From Dioszegia crocea (Eukaryota; Basidiomycota; Tremellomycetes; Tremellales; Bulleribasidiaceae), in the NCBI GenBank assembly GCA_001600615.1, contig BCKK01000012.1:193518-257517 (forward strand): 64,000 nt of DNA, given 5' to 3'. A model generated the notes under the pieces. The model was not told where the DNA came from and made no database searches. It worked only from the letters and a program-made list of their open reading frames with translations. Positions 1 to 10,900 of this stretch are shown here, in pieces. How positions within the stretch are numbered: position 1 is the stretch's first letter; every line of letters begins with the position of its first letter. The position numbers and the translations under genes are program-made.

Positions 1-2
1 CG

Positions 3-287
3 ACGATCTACGGAGACAATCAGGCATCAATCTCTTCGGCGTACAATCCCATCGGCCACTCTCGCTCAAAGCAAATTGACATTATCTATCATTACCTTCG
101 GGAGCTTGTCGAGCGGGACGAGGTTGTTATCCGATATGTCAAAACCACGGCCATGGCAGCGGATGGTCTGACCAAACCTCTCCCCCCTTCCGTATTTGCG
201 CAATTCCTACGTCTGCTCAATCTCACACCGGCACCAATCATGTCTTGCGTCGCTCGAGTTGGTCAGTACCTCTGGGGTGGGAAGTGA
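3..287 (+). CDS. copia polyprotein, C-terminal RNase H fragment (5' partial)
   Basis: The frame is open from base 3 to a TGA at 285-287 and gives 94 residues. It contains the two hallmark motifs at the end of copia RNase H: HSRSKQIDIIYHYLRELV, and about 30 residues later ADGLTKPL. In an active element this domain degrades the RNA strand of the RNA:DNA hybrid during reverse transcription. No frameshift or stop lies inside the visible part, so the element could be fairly young, but integrase and reverse transcriptase are not visible. The fragment ends ...QYLWGGK, about 240 bases before the LTR. Confidence 0.88.
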   Translation, partial: TIYGDNQASISSAYNPIGHSRSKQIDIIYHYLRELVERDEVVIRYVKTTAMAADGLTKPLPPSVFAQFLRLLNLTPAPIMSCVARVGQYLWGGK

Positions 288-529
288 AATGGGTCGTGAC
301 CTGCCGGGGGCAGGGAGTCTTGGTGACAACTGTCCTCGAAGCTGTGAGTGCAGAGATATTGAACAATGACATTCTGGCACTAGAGCGCAACCATCTCCGA
401 CCCCCGTTCATCCTCCTCCTTGTCACATTAATTCACATCTTTCTCAATTACTTGCATCTCGACTATCGCGGTGTTTTGGACGGATCGGCGGTATATGGGG
501 AACAGAAGGCTCGCTTGGAACAGGGGGAG

Positions 530-616
530 TGTTGAAATATGGTTCCGTCTCTCGCCTTCTTGATGTCTAGAACATTCTCTGTTGGTATTCATGCATATCA
601 TACAGCTCTAACAACA
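530..616 (+). repeat. 3' LTR of the copia element (short, about 87 bp)
   Basis: The segment begins TGTTG directly after the polypurine tract and ends CAACA at 612-616, so it has the expected 5-base terminal inverted repeat and TG...CA ends. At 87 bp it is short for a copia LTR, so the true end could lie further right. The right end chosen here overlaps the last codons and stop of the minus-strand gene at 598-1188. Confidence 0.55.
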
Positions 617-1188
617 GTCGCGTCGTGCGAGTAGTGCGACGCGGAGGGTTGCTGGAAGTTTGCAGAATGTTGGGGCTGGTATTGAGGCTGTGTATCATAC
701 CCTGGGGCTGCAATCTGCTGTTGCGCCTGCGGGTGTTGCTGCAAAGAGGGTGTCCAATCGGTCATGGTCATCATCATATCTTCCTGGGGCGCTGGCGCCG
801 CGACGTTCGGGGCCTCAACTTCACCGCCGGGTCTGACGCCGTTCTCCCACATGCTCCTCGACATTTTCAGGTGGTCTTTCGTGAATTGAATGGTCGGACA
901 TCCGTATGGATTGCCATCCTTGGCCTTGCCCAAGAAATTGCTGATGTTGCGCCCCGTCACTCCGTACGCCTTGAAGAGTTGGACATGCTCGTGTGCTCTA
1001 TCCCAGTTCGGAAACTTCTTTTCCAAATACCAGGTCATAAGGCCTTGACTCCGTTCGAGGTTCGAAAAGTAGGTGTCCAAGACCTTGGTATTCGGGTGAT
1101 AGGCATCTGAGAACTCCGCGAAGTCAGGGTGGTGGACGGATGGATTGGTAACCTCGTCTGGGATGTCTCGCCTTTGATACTGATGCAT
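598..1188 (-). CDS. hypothetical protein whose C-terminus and stop codon lie in an LTR
   Basis: A single-exon frame of 196 codons. I do not recognise the family. The first 130 residues are mixed polar/aromatic, including segments such as LMTWYLEKKFPNWDRAHEHV and VTGRNISNFLGKAKDGNPYG. The last 70 residues are rich in Gln, Pro, Ala and Met, a disordered-looking tail. The final codons (VVRAV, stop) fall in the end of the copia LTR, so the native C-terminus may have been cut by the insertion. A TATA-like box lies about 130 bases upstream. It could also be a truncated exon of a longer gene. Confidence 0.6.
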   Translation of the reverse strand: MHQYQRRDIPDEVTNPSVHHPDFAEFSDAYHPNTKVLDTYFSNLERSQGLMTWYLEKKFPNWDRAHEHVQLFKAYGVTGRNISNFLGKAKDGNPYGCPTIQFTKDHLKMSRSMWENGVRPGGEVEAPNVAAPAPQEDMMMTMTDWTPSLQQHPQAQQQIAAPGYDTQPQYQPQHSANFQQPSASHYSHDATVVRAV

Positions 1189-2031
1189 TGGGACGGAGGG
1201 GTTGAAGGTATTGCTGATGTTGCGTGAGTCGTGATCCGTAGATAGGGATCGTAGGTGTCGAGTTTGGTGGGTGATTGTCGAGTGGCAAAAGGACGAGGGG
1301 GAAAAAGGGGATGGTCTTATATCCCCCAGCGACTCTCAATCAAGACCCACCAAGACCAGCGTACTCCCTTTGTATCTCGTCAAACAGGTACTAGTCAACG
1401 TATGAAACCTCCTGCTTTCCATAAAGGAACAACAGCGTCCAGGCGTCAGACGGCAGGCCGAGCTATGCGCTTCTGCCCTTCTACTTCCGGCATACACCAT
1501 AGCACGCCATTGTATGTGAGGACTGATGTTTCAGACATGAGCACAGCGATAAGGCCATAGCTGATCAGCTGTGTACAAGAATGTGAGGTCATGGTGGCCG
1601 TTGTGCTAGGCAGGTGTTCGTAAGGCCAATCCATAGGCCATAGGTCCGCTGCCACACTGCCACTCTTGCTCATGAGTTACCCAATTGGGCAATTCACGCT
1701 GTTTCATCAGCGGCGAGAAGTTACGTAAATCCCAAAAACCCTATTTGGGCCCAAGCAAGCATCGCCCCCTTTCACGTTCGATCATTACGCATCACCCTAT
1801 CCTCTCTGCATATCTCTCGCGCTTGCCCTCGTTCCTCATACAGGGCGACTCGTTATCGGTCTTCTGCCTTCATACGAGAAAAAGAGAGAACTTTGGGAAC
1901 GAGGAATTACACCTTTTACGATTTAACGCCACCGCTCGATCACTCCGAAAAGACACATCAACCCCTTTCCCCTATCCTCCATCTCTTCCCACCTTCTCCG
2001 GCCCCTCATCCCCCTTGACGCTTAAGCCAAA
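1189..2031. other. divergent intergenic region
   Basis: This separates the minus-strand orphan from the plus-strand DUF7137-like gene. Apart from the TATA-like box at 1315-1322 it is a pyrimidine-rich leader toward 2031. I see no gene in it. Confidence 0.5.
1315..1322 (-). promoter_or_regulatory. TATA-like box for the gene at 598-1188
   Basis: The minus strand reads GGATATAAGACC here, about 130 bases upstream of the ATG at 1188. A near-identical ATATAAGACC core sits upstream of the orphan gene at 32526. Confidence 0.4.
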
Positions 2032-3090
2032 ATGTCATCAGTCACCCAATCAGCCTCCCAATCCGCCTCCCAATCCCAATCCAACTCCGCCTCCCAATCC
2101 GGTTCGGGCTCAGGCTCTCAATCCGGCTCAGGCTCTGCGTCAGGTAATGCAACTCGCTCGATATCTATCCCCGCTACTGCTGCTGCTGGTGGAATCACCA
2201 TTACTCAACCTCCATCTACGGCTCAGGCGAGTTATTATAAGATTGCGGAGCATGAGTTTATAACTTTTGGTTGGAATTTGACTTCGCTCTAGTGAGTGTT
2301 TGTTCTCATTTAGGACTTGTATATGGGATACGTCCATCATCTGTCTACATTTCTCACATCTCATAACTCTCCTCTTCTCCCTCTCAATCTCTCCATACAC
2401 CTCTCTAACCCCCTTTCCCCTATACATCTCTTCCTCTGCCCCCATTACCCTCGCTAACACCCCAGCGTCCAACCCCAATCCCTCACAGTAATAGCCTCCT
2501 GCGCAGCAAACGGCAATACCTACCCCGTCGGTCCAACAAACGGAACCCGCAACACAATCTCAGGCAATGCCACCCAAGTCGTCTGGAACCCTTGGCAATG
2601 GGAACAATCACCCGGAGCTACGCCATTTGCAGTAGCGACGTATGTCCTTAAAGTGTGGGATGAACGGGGACCTACGGCTACGGTGAGGGGTGGTTATTTA
2701 AGCCCGTATGCGGGTGGACAGTTTGCTATGTATCGGCCTCAGGGATATACGCCTTTAAGCGGTGAGCTGATTTTGGCTTGGTTTGTTGGGCTTCGGTCGG
2801 GGTCGGGGTCGGGGTCGGGTAGGGCGTGGGGTTTGGGTCGGAGCAGAAGTTCGGGCGGGGACTGGCTGGTATTGAGAAAGGGGTGGCTAGCGGGAAGAAT
2901 GGGTCATTGTCAAACATCTATCCAGGAGGCGAATGTGGAATCTGCAAAGGATTCCAGAGCTGATGATCCAGATTGGAAATGTACAACCTGCTCTAGCGCC
3001 CTTTCAACCCTACATGAGCCAGCAGGTATTGCGATCTTTACCACGTTGATGATTTCGCTATTTACAATGTGGAACATTCTACGGCGGTAG
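2032..3090 (+). CDS. DUF7137-like membrane-anchored protein
   Basis: Exons 2032-2291, 2466-2761 and 2972-3090 give 224 residues. The first 60 are Ser/Gln/Gly-rich repeats. A beta-rich core follows with the family's landmarks: FITFGWN, YVQPQSLTVIASC, NATQVVWNPW, VATYVLKVWD, GYLSPYAGGQFAMYRPQGYT. Then come a DWKCTTC pair of cysteines and one C-terminal hydrophobic segment (about 203-220) ending in RR. This is the usual order for fungal DUF7137 proteins, whose function is unknown. Family members I know normally have a signal peptide; here the ATG is preceded in frame by TAA, so a signal would need an unseen upstream exon. Intron 2 (210 nt) contains a G-rich repeat. Confidence 0.78.
2799..2819 (+). 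repeat. GGGGTC tandem, possible G-quadruplex in intron 2
   Basis: Four G runs separated by TC (GGGG-TC-GGGG-TC-GGGG-TC-GGG) lie in intron 2 of the DUF7137-like gene, followed by further G runs to about 2840. On sequence alone this fits a quadruplex motif on the coding strand. Confidence 0.55.
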
Positions 3091-3966
3091 GGTGGGCGGG
3101 TGGGCGTGCGTGAGCGCGAACGAGAGTGATGGGACAGAGAGTCTTTCGTGTGGAGGGGCGTGGACAGGCCGAGCGAGAGGGGTCGGCGAGCGAGGCAATG
3201 AGGATATGAGGATGGGATACGGACATTTTATGCTACGACAGTACGATATTTTCTTTCCTTCTTACGACCTGTGTTTTTACATTTTTACATCTATCATTTC
3301 TGTATTCATATGTGATATAGCTATGAGGCACATTGCTGGAAGTAACGACAACTACAGGTCTGGCACTCGTGATGGAGGTGGATAAACAGGGGGGGAGATA
3401 CTGTTACGCAAGTGGGACATCCAGTAGAAGGGCCGAGCAGATTACCAGAACATTCAATCTGTCCACCTCGCCATTGAGTCGATGCAAGGAGCCCTCTTGA
3501 GACGTCCCGACCCTTCCGCAAAACGATCCTCTCGCGGCGGAGATCCCTGATAAGCGTCCCCCGACTCCTGCCGCCTCATGACTCCATCTCCCTGTCTCCC
3601 TTCCTGGGTCTCGTGTTCGACGACAGCATGCTCTCCACAAGCAGGTGACACAGCCAAACATATTGACCAGAAGACTACACGCCCGTGCACCCGCTATACC
3701 TCGCGCCCAAAGAAAAGCGAAGTCAGTATCCCATCCTCCCATCAACCTTCCGCTCTCCCGCCCCCCGCCGAATCATCAGCATGATCAGGATATCCCTATT
3801 GATCTCTTTTCGCCTTGCTTCCCCATCATCCTCCGAACAATCCTCAGTGCCAATTCGAGATTTGTCCAACACTTCCTCCCTGAAGCAAATGTGGGCCAAC
3901 GAGAATGTGTGCCCTCGACAAGACGTTAGAATGGAAGTGGAAGAATACATGCAGAAGTCCAAGCGA
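3091..3966. other. convergent intergenic region, no gene seen
   Basis: The region lies between the stop of the DUF7137-like gene and the last micro-exon of RPS23. Open frames here are short, lack recognisable sequence and partly mirror each other on the two strands. It should hold both 3' UTRs. I see nothing else. Confidence 0.5.
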
Positions 3967-4776
3967 TTACGACCTAGGCTTCTCCCTGTATTCATCAGCA
4001 CAAATCACAACACCTTGAGATGTTTTCTTCAATTTCCCAATCCCAGCGTATCCCCAATCCCGACCGCTTCTCATCTGCTCAATCCACAACGCAACCACAA
4101 GCAGAGACCCAAAACTCACTTCTTCTCCTTCCACAGAGCCAAAAGACCCACACCCGACACCTTGACGACCTTGAACCGCACACCGGGGATATCTCCCTTG
4201 GCCTTTCCTCGACGACCGAAACCGGAAATGAGCACCTCGTCGTTCTCATCCGTGAAGTTGAGACAACCGTCATTGGGGACGAAGGCCTGACGACGTTAGT
4301 CGCTGGATGCAAAAGTTGGAGAAATGCAACTTACAGTGACCTTCTTGCCGTTCTTGATCAACTGGACACGGACACATTTTCGGATAGCAGAGTTGGGCTG
4401 CTTGGCCTCAACACCGACCTGGCATGTCAGCGGGTGTGCTACAAAGAATTGGCGATAGCCTCTCCAGTGGTATCTCCCTCCTATCCATCTCCATTTGCTC
4501 GGCCTCCATTTGCATACTGACGCCTAGCCGGACCATTGGGATCTCCCCAGCTCGCACCATATCCACGTCCATTCCCCTGATACTGCCCCCACGCTCGCCT
4601 TCACTCACCTTCTCCAACACGATCCCCTTGGCGTGCGAAGATCCACCGGTAGGCGAAGTCTTGTAGAACTTGCCCAACGCCCGCTTCTTATAGTTCTTGT
4701 CGGCCCATCGGTTAGCTCGACGGTCGGTACGGAGCTTTCGTGCGGCTTGCAGACCTCGAGGCTTGTTGGAACCCAT
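3967..4776 (-). CDS. RPS23: 40S ribosomal protein S23 (uS12 family)
   Basis: Four exons on the minus strand: 4776-4609, 4418-4335, 4286-4120 and 3985-3967, giving 145 residues, the normal length. It begins [16 protein letters not shown], keeps [13 protein letters not shown], and carries the decoding-centre motif QPNSAIRKC. The proline of that motif (about residue 64) is the one hydroxylated by Ofd1/Tpa1-type enzymes in other eukaryotes. It ends KEKPRS. uS12 sits at the ribosomal A site and controls decoding accuracy. The last exon is only 19 nt. Reading through intron 3 would stop after KEKK, so splicing is needed for the normal C-terminus. I saw no C/D-box snoRNA in the 190-nt first intron or the 134-nt third intron. 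Confidence 0.97.
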
Positions 4777-5114
4777 ATTGAATGTGTATTGATGGTTAGA
4801 GAATACGAGTCTGCGTCAGTAGGATCGTCTGCCAGCCAGCGTGAGCTACACTCAAAAGTCAGGCACCACCCAATCAATGGCTCGGCGGCGTTATAAATCT
4901 GATCCCGGCCTCTTTTTGGCCTGTGGCATTCTGCATCGGCGATATGCTTAAAGCCGACACTTCCGCAAAGTGTTATCGGCCATATCCGACGCCGCGGTCC
5001 GCCTCCACCGCCCACCGCGGTCCCCACCGCCCTCACCCAAAGCAGACAAGGAAGGAGACACAACAAGCATTCTATACACGAGCTATACTACCCGCGAGTA
5101 CAGACTCGCTCAGG
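4777..5114. promoter_or_regulatory. divergent promoter between RPS23 and the GGT-like gene
   Basis: This 338-base interval separates the two ATGs, which point away from each other. I see no clear TATA box on either strand. The transporter-like spacing and absence of other frames suggest it serves both genes, but no regulator site can be named. Confidence 0.5.
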
Positions 5115-7745
5115 ATGGCGCCGCTAGATCACACCAGACTGCACCCTTCGCACAATCCTCAATTCGCTCATTTCCCATCGAGGCGCTCAACAGTCTTTTC
5201 AGCCAAGGGAGCAGTAGTCACTTCCCAGCCTTTGGGTATGGCGTTCTCCACTAGCCATGGAGCATTACTGACTTGACTAGCATGCAATGCAGGTATAGAG
5301 ATCTTAAACAAGGGCGGGAATGCAGGTACATACTCCACTCGCATCGCAGGTAGTGCCACACTGATGATTTGAAGCGGACGCGGCTGTCGCGACGGCCGCA
5401 GCGATGAATGTGACTGAGCCGACATGTACGGGTATTGGCGGGGGTAAGCTGGCTTCTCATGTCGAGACTCTAATTCTGGCTCGAGTTCACCTTGCTGATC
5501 TCCAGACATGTTCTGCCTGTTCTGGGACGCCAAAGCTAAAAAGGTCCGAGGGATCAATGGATCAGGCCGATCTCCCAAAGCTTTGACGCTGGAATATCTA
5601 CGATCGCAGGGAATCACAGGAGACGAGGTAAGTGTCAGCTAATCACATCGTGTCAATGTCTAGTGCCAAAGCTGACTGGTCAGATCCCACTCACCAACCT
5701 CAACTCCGTCACGGTCCCCTGTGCCGCCGCAGGCTGGATCAAGACGATTGAAGAGTTTGGATCAGGTCGTCTATCCATGCGCGAGATCCTAGAACCGGCA
5801 ATTAGGATGGCTAGGGAGGGCGTACCGGTTCATGAGCTCTGTAGCGATGGCGTGAGTAACGGGGAGAAAGAGGATGAGCTGATGGGGTAGTGGCGCGCTT
5901 CTGAAAGATTGCTCAAGTCTGCTTCTGCCAACTCGGCCGAGTGAGTCTCAGGTCTAGATCCTTGTTGTCTAAGGTCTCAGCTGACTTGACTGAGGATGTT
6001 GATGCCCAACGGCGTGAGTTGTCTAGATCTCACACAATCTGACGGGAGTATACCAGCTCACACTTGCAGAAAGCCCCCCTTCCATCACATATAATGACTC
6101 ACCCGGAACTAGCCAACACATTCGAAGCAGTAGCCAAAGATGGATTGAAAGGATTCTATACTGGTCGTATAGCCCAAGGTGAGCGCCTATTCTAGTCAAG
6201 GATGATCCCGACACACGCTGACTCGTGAAGGAATCGTCAACCTCGTCCAATCAGGAGGGGGCGTAATGACACTGGAAGATCTTGCAACTTGCGAAGCAGA
6301 AGTTATTCAGCCTATCAAGTATGATTTCAAAGTTGGTCAAGCTGGGAATGAGGGTGTGTCATTATGGGAGGTGAGCAAATTCTTGCTGCATACTTGATCA
6401 ATGGAACATTGCGGAGCTGATCCACAGTGCCCACCAAACGGGCAAGGTCTTACTGCTTTGGTAGCTCTGGGTATCATCGAAGCGGTGGAAACGCAACATG
6501 AGATTGATGTTCTGGAGCTGGAACATAACTCTGTGGAATATCTGCATATTCTGATTGAAGCGATGAGGTTGGCTTTTGCAGATAGTGAGTTGAAGAGTTC
6601 AGGCTGTTGCCGTCTACTGGTGTCTCCTCGGACCTTATTCTCGGAAGTGACGGACATCGATAGGATATTAGCTGATGGTCATATAGCCCGATACTACGTC
6701 TCAGACCCTTCAACCACAAATGTCCCCGTCGAAGAATTACTGAGTAAAAAATATCTCGCCCAACGCGCAAACCTCATCAATCTCAAAAAAGCCACCGGTG
6801 TGAAAAGGGGTCAACCGGTCAATTCGAGCGATACGATATATCTATCTACAGCGGATAAAGAAGGGAACGCATGTTCATTCATTGCTTCGAACTATGCCGG
6901 TATGTCCTTTGGAGTCTCTACTTCTCCATCTCTCAATATTGTACCCAAACGGCCGACTCATATCCCTTTACCCCCTTTGTACCACATCCCCCTTACTGCC
7001 TACTCTTCGCCTCGATAGCTGATCACTCAGGATTCGGAACAGGTGCCATACCCAAAGGATGCGGCTTCACGCTCCAAAATCGAGGAACAGGCTTTACGTT
7101 GCTGGAAGGTCATCCGAATTGTATAGCAGGCGGGAAGAGACCATACCATACCATTATACCAGCAATGGCTACTGTAGGCGATGAGCTTCTGATGAGTTTC
7201 GGAGTGATGGGTGGGTTTATGCAACCTCAGTGAGTTTGGCTCCTTTCCTTTCCTTGTAATCATTCCCTCGTGGGTCGATATGAATGTGTTGGTAGGTATC
7301 CTTTCAGCTGACTTTGCTCAGAGGCCACGTCCAAGTCCTACTTAATAAACTACGAGGCTTTTCACCACAGGCATGCCTTGATGCACCGAGATTCTGTATC
7401 TCGGCCGGTCTCCCGGAATCAGGTGCTGAACAAGCTAGTAGTGCGGGGAATATGGATTCTGAAATTTGGTTTGAGGAAGGTATTCCTATGGAGGTTGTGG
7501 ATCAATTGAGAAGTGAGCCTTACCTGTCCACATTCTCCTGTGACCTGTGCTCAGGGAAAGGGAATGGAAGACCTAAGGCTGATCAGATAGGTATGGGTCA
7601 TACGTGCGAAGTAGCCATTGGATTCCAGCGTAAAACGCTTGGTAGAGGTCAAATCATTCAACAAGTGATTGATCCGTCTGGTAGACGGGTATGGGCGTGT
7701 GGCTCAGATTTGAGAGGTGATGGAGCTGCCATGGGTCAAATTTAG
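5115..7745 (+). CDS. gamma-glutamyltransferase-like N-terminal-nucleophile hydrolase
   Basis: Fourteen exons: 5115-5235, 5281-5325, 5375-5443, 5506-5627, 5684-5851, 5891-5940, 5995-6013, 6070-6178, 6231-6370, 6428-6584, 6687-6899, 7031-7229, 7322-7512 and 7555-7745, giving 597 residues. GGT signatures run throughout: [87 protein letters not shown] and NYAGFGTG. The probable nucleophile that starts the small subunit after self-cleavage is Thr383 (SSDTIYLS, then DKEGNACSF). These enzymes hydrolyse or transfer gamma-glutamyl groups, for example from glutathione. There is no N-terminal signal peptide or membrane anchor, so it probably acts inside the cell, unlike classical secreted GGT. Exon 7 is a 19-nt micro-exon. 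Confidence 0.92.
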
Positions 7746-7942
7746 TCTCAGACTTAGTAATATCAGACACCAGGATATTGGGTTAAGGAGATCAGGCGCG
7801 GAGTTGTAAGTGATGTATGAGATATCCCTTACCCAACTATCCAGCTAGCGAGGTGCATACTCTCACCCTGAGGTAAATGTCAAATCCAAAATGTCCCTCA
7901 TTCCCTCAGCCGTCCCGCTACGCGCCCAATCCTGATTCTCAG

Positions 7943-10900
7943 CTATATCCGCTTATTCAACATCGCCGCCGCTTCAATCTTCTTCAACATCCCCCTGAGG
8001 TTTTTCCCACCCTTCTGACAATTCTCCTCTAGCCAGGATTCAAACTTCGCGCGAATGACGCCGAGCTCAGACGTGATAGGCAAAGTCTGGTCAGGCCGGA
8101 CAGTCGTTGAGTTGAGTAAAGTATCGAAGAGTTCCGTCCAGATTTCAGTCTGCCAATACTGTCCAAGTCAGCATGAGGTCCTCATCCCAACATCCTCCCC
8201 AAACACCCAGTCCAAGTAACGAAACGTTTGACTTACCCTCTTTAACGGTGTCGATATCCTACATCGTCCATCCTGTCCCAACATCGTCTGAACATATTTC
8301 CCAAACAAGAGACAATACGCCACACTGACTAAACCAGCATAATCAGTCTGATAACTCCACTCTTTCCCTTCTCTCATCTCCTGACAATCCCTCTGATCAA
8401 AAGGCCAATCCGCCAAAAATCGTTGACGTTCACCAGCTGGGAAAAGCCTCATATCTACTGCTCTTCCAAAATCAATCAATCTCACTCCCTTCTTCCCCCA
8501 TCCCCCTTCCCCATTTGCCGCATATTGGGGATTCCAAACTTCGCCATTTGCCAACCCGTCCAGCCTCACCAGACAATTATCAATCTTGAGATCGCCATGG
8601 ATAAATCCGGCAGTATGTAACCCCTCGACAAGCCGCAGTGTTTCAATCGTAAAGAATATAGCGAGCAACTCGTCTACTGCCGGAGGAGCTCCAGGGGTTG
8701 CGGGGGCGATAGATAGTTGGGTAGATTTGTTGACTACGTCCAATAATGTTCCCTGGGATGAATATTCGAGTAAGAGGTATGATTCATCTGCGAATGCGTA
8801 CAGTTCTCGGGGACGGACGATGTTTGATGCGAGGTGGGTAGGAAGTCGAGTATGGATTCGATCAAGGATGACTGCTTCCCAAATAGAAGGTGGAGATTCC
8901 ACCTTTATGGCAACTGTAAAGTTTTCCTCTTCTCCTTCCCCATCATCCGATTCCGAAGCATTATCTGCCTCTTCCCTCTTGTTTAAATCAATAGCGAGGA
9001 ATACAGCCCCAAACCCTCCTTCTCCAATCTTATCAACCACCTCATATGCCCTCCCTGCTAGATCAAGCTCTAATCCGTCATCACCGCCTGTAGTCGAGGT
9101 CCGGCTCGTCTGGCTCGCTCGACGTAATTTGGCTTTCGAGTGTTTTTGGAGAGTAGATAGTCGGCCGAATGTCTCTGATCGACAATCGACGAATCCAGGT
9201 AGGGAAGAGAGTGGGGGATCGATACGAGTGAGGAGGGTAGAGATGATGGTTTCGTCGACTGGATTACAAGGGTTTGGGAGGTCTAAATCACCCTGCAACC
9301 CTTCATTGGCATTTGGGAGATCAGACAGATATCCCGCAGTGGCAGTGACATATTGTCCCGTCTCCTCTGTATCATTCTCTCCAGCGGGAGAAGAAGGGAT
9401 AAGGGGGAACCGAGCCGTATTGGGCCTATCGGTAATAGCCATTGATTGATCGAATTGATCAACCAACCCGCCAGACCCAGACCCGTGGATTGTGAAACCC
9501 TCAGGCATCTTAAAGGGGTGATCTACCGATCCCGACCGATCAAATTCGGACCGGATAGGAGAGGTAGTATCGATATACGCCTCGGTCGTCTCGGGTTCGT
9601 AGGATGCAGTCGAGCTCCGATCGGCTCGAGCTTCACGGGGAGGCATGACATTCTCGTCGTTGAGCGTAGGAGGAGGAGGGGTATTTTCATCTTCCTCAGC
9701 AACAGCAGGGACGCTCCGTGTAGATTGCCCGAGTTGGCTGGCGGATAGTGATGATCGACTGAACTGGGTATGTGAGGTGTATTCACATGTACGTTCGGTT
9801 ATTGGCGTCATTAGGGCAAAAGCGGCAATCCTGCCTCCACGTCGACGAGGCGCCTCTTCTTCATCCTCATACTCTTGCTCGTACTCCTCCTCTGAGGGCT
9901 CGGGTACCGGTACCTCCTCCGTCCCTTCTTCAGCCTCGTCCGTTTCCTCTAGAATAGTCGATACCCCCATTGGCCGAGGAGCAGCTGGGCGCATAGCGGG
10001 CGTTGCGAATGGATTGTTGCCAAGCGGCGCCCGACTGACAGATGGGGTTTCAGGTACACCCGCTACCGCCTCGACATCGGTAAAGATCCCAAAACCAGCG
10101 CGCTTGGCCGATCCCTCTGCTACTCTCGCAGTCAGAGGCGTCCGAGCAGGAGTTTCAGCAAAGACGTTCAGTCGCGTCTTGGCAGCAGAGGGAGGGACGT
10201 TGTTCTCATCCGCAAAGATATTGAGACGACCATTGGCGGGAGCGTGAGACGCCGGTGTGGGGGNAGGGGGNACGGCAGAATGGAGGGGTGTGGGCATAGG
10301 CATGGATAGCGCCATAGGTCGACTAGGGAGTGGAGTGGCCGTGACGGGTAAAGGTCGGTCGAGGTCATCATCGTCCGTGTCTGAATCGCTGGATTCAGAG
10401 TCTGAATCTCGGACTTTCCCACCGTGGATTGTTTGATCAAACATTGCTGCAATCTCGCGATTGGCAAGCTTTGTGTTTACTGTTGGTGATGGTGGTTTGG
10501 CCTTCTTCTCTTCCTTCTTGGGTGTTGACGCTGGGGTATCAGCTCAGGTCCACCAGCCTATCATATAGGAAGATAAGGGCGGGAGAAGCTCACCTCCTGG
10601 CGCATGCCACGCCATCTCCCAAGCCTGTACTTCCCCTCTCCACTCTTTCCCTAACAACCCCCTCTGCCTAGCCCTTACTTCCTCAAAGCTCCACTCTTCT
10701 CCATGCCTATACACCTGCTCCCAATCAAACACCCTTCGTTCCTTGACACGCCCCTTGGAATCTTTCGTCTCCGGCCCATCAGTCGGGAATTCCCAAGTCG
10801 TCGGTCGGAACCCGGAAGATCCAGTCTTTGGTCGAGGAGGTTTACGCGTTGAAGGTGGAGGAGGCATAGAAGGAGCTGGGACATCTGGCGCAGTACTGAG

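Larger units (their letters stand above)
1..616 (+). mobile_element. 3' end of a Ty1/copia-type LTR retrotransposon
   Basis: The window opens inside a copia element read on the plus strand. In order it shows the RNase H tail of the polyprotein (stop at 285-287), about 240 bases without an obvious domain, a purine-rich tract (cagggggag, 521-529) and an LTR starting TGTTG at 530. This order of RNase H, polypurine tract and LTR is the standard 3' end of a copia element. The 5' part lies outside the window, so the target-site duplication cannot be checked. Confidence 0.85.

Noticed and set aside
3685..4520. Plus-strand frames of 201 and 166 codons overlapping RPS23
   Set aside because: They lie antisense to the four RPS23 exons, whose protein is unmistakable.
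4419..4608. snoRNA in RPS23 intron 1
   Set aside because: Ribosomal-protein introns often host snoRNAs, but I see no paired RUGAUGA and CUGA boxes apart from the branch site.
8586..10247. Long plus-strand frames (287, 100 and 200 codons) opposite BUB1
   Set aside because: They mirror the BUB1 coding exon, have Ser/Arg-rich shadow composition and no recognisable motif.
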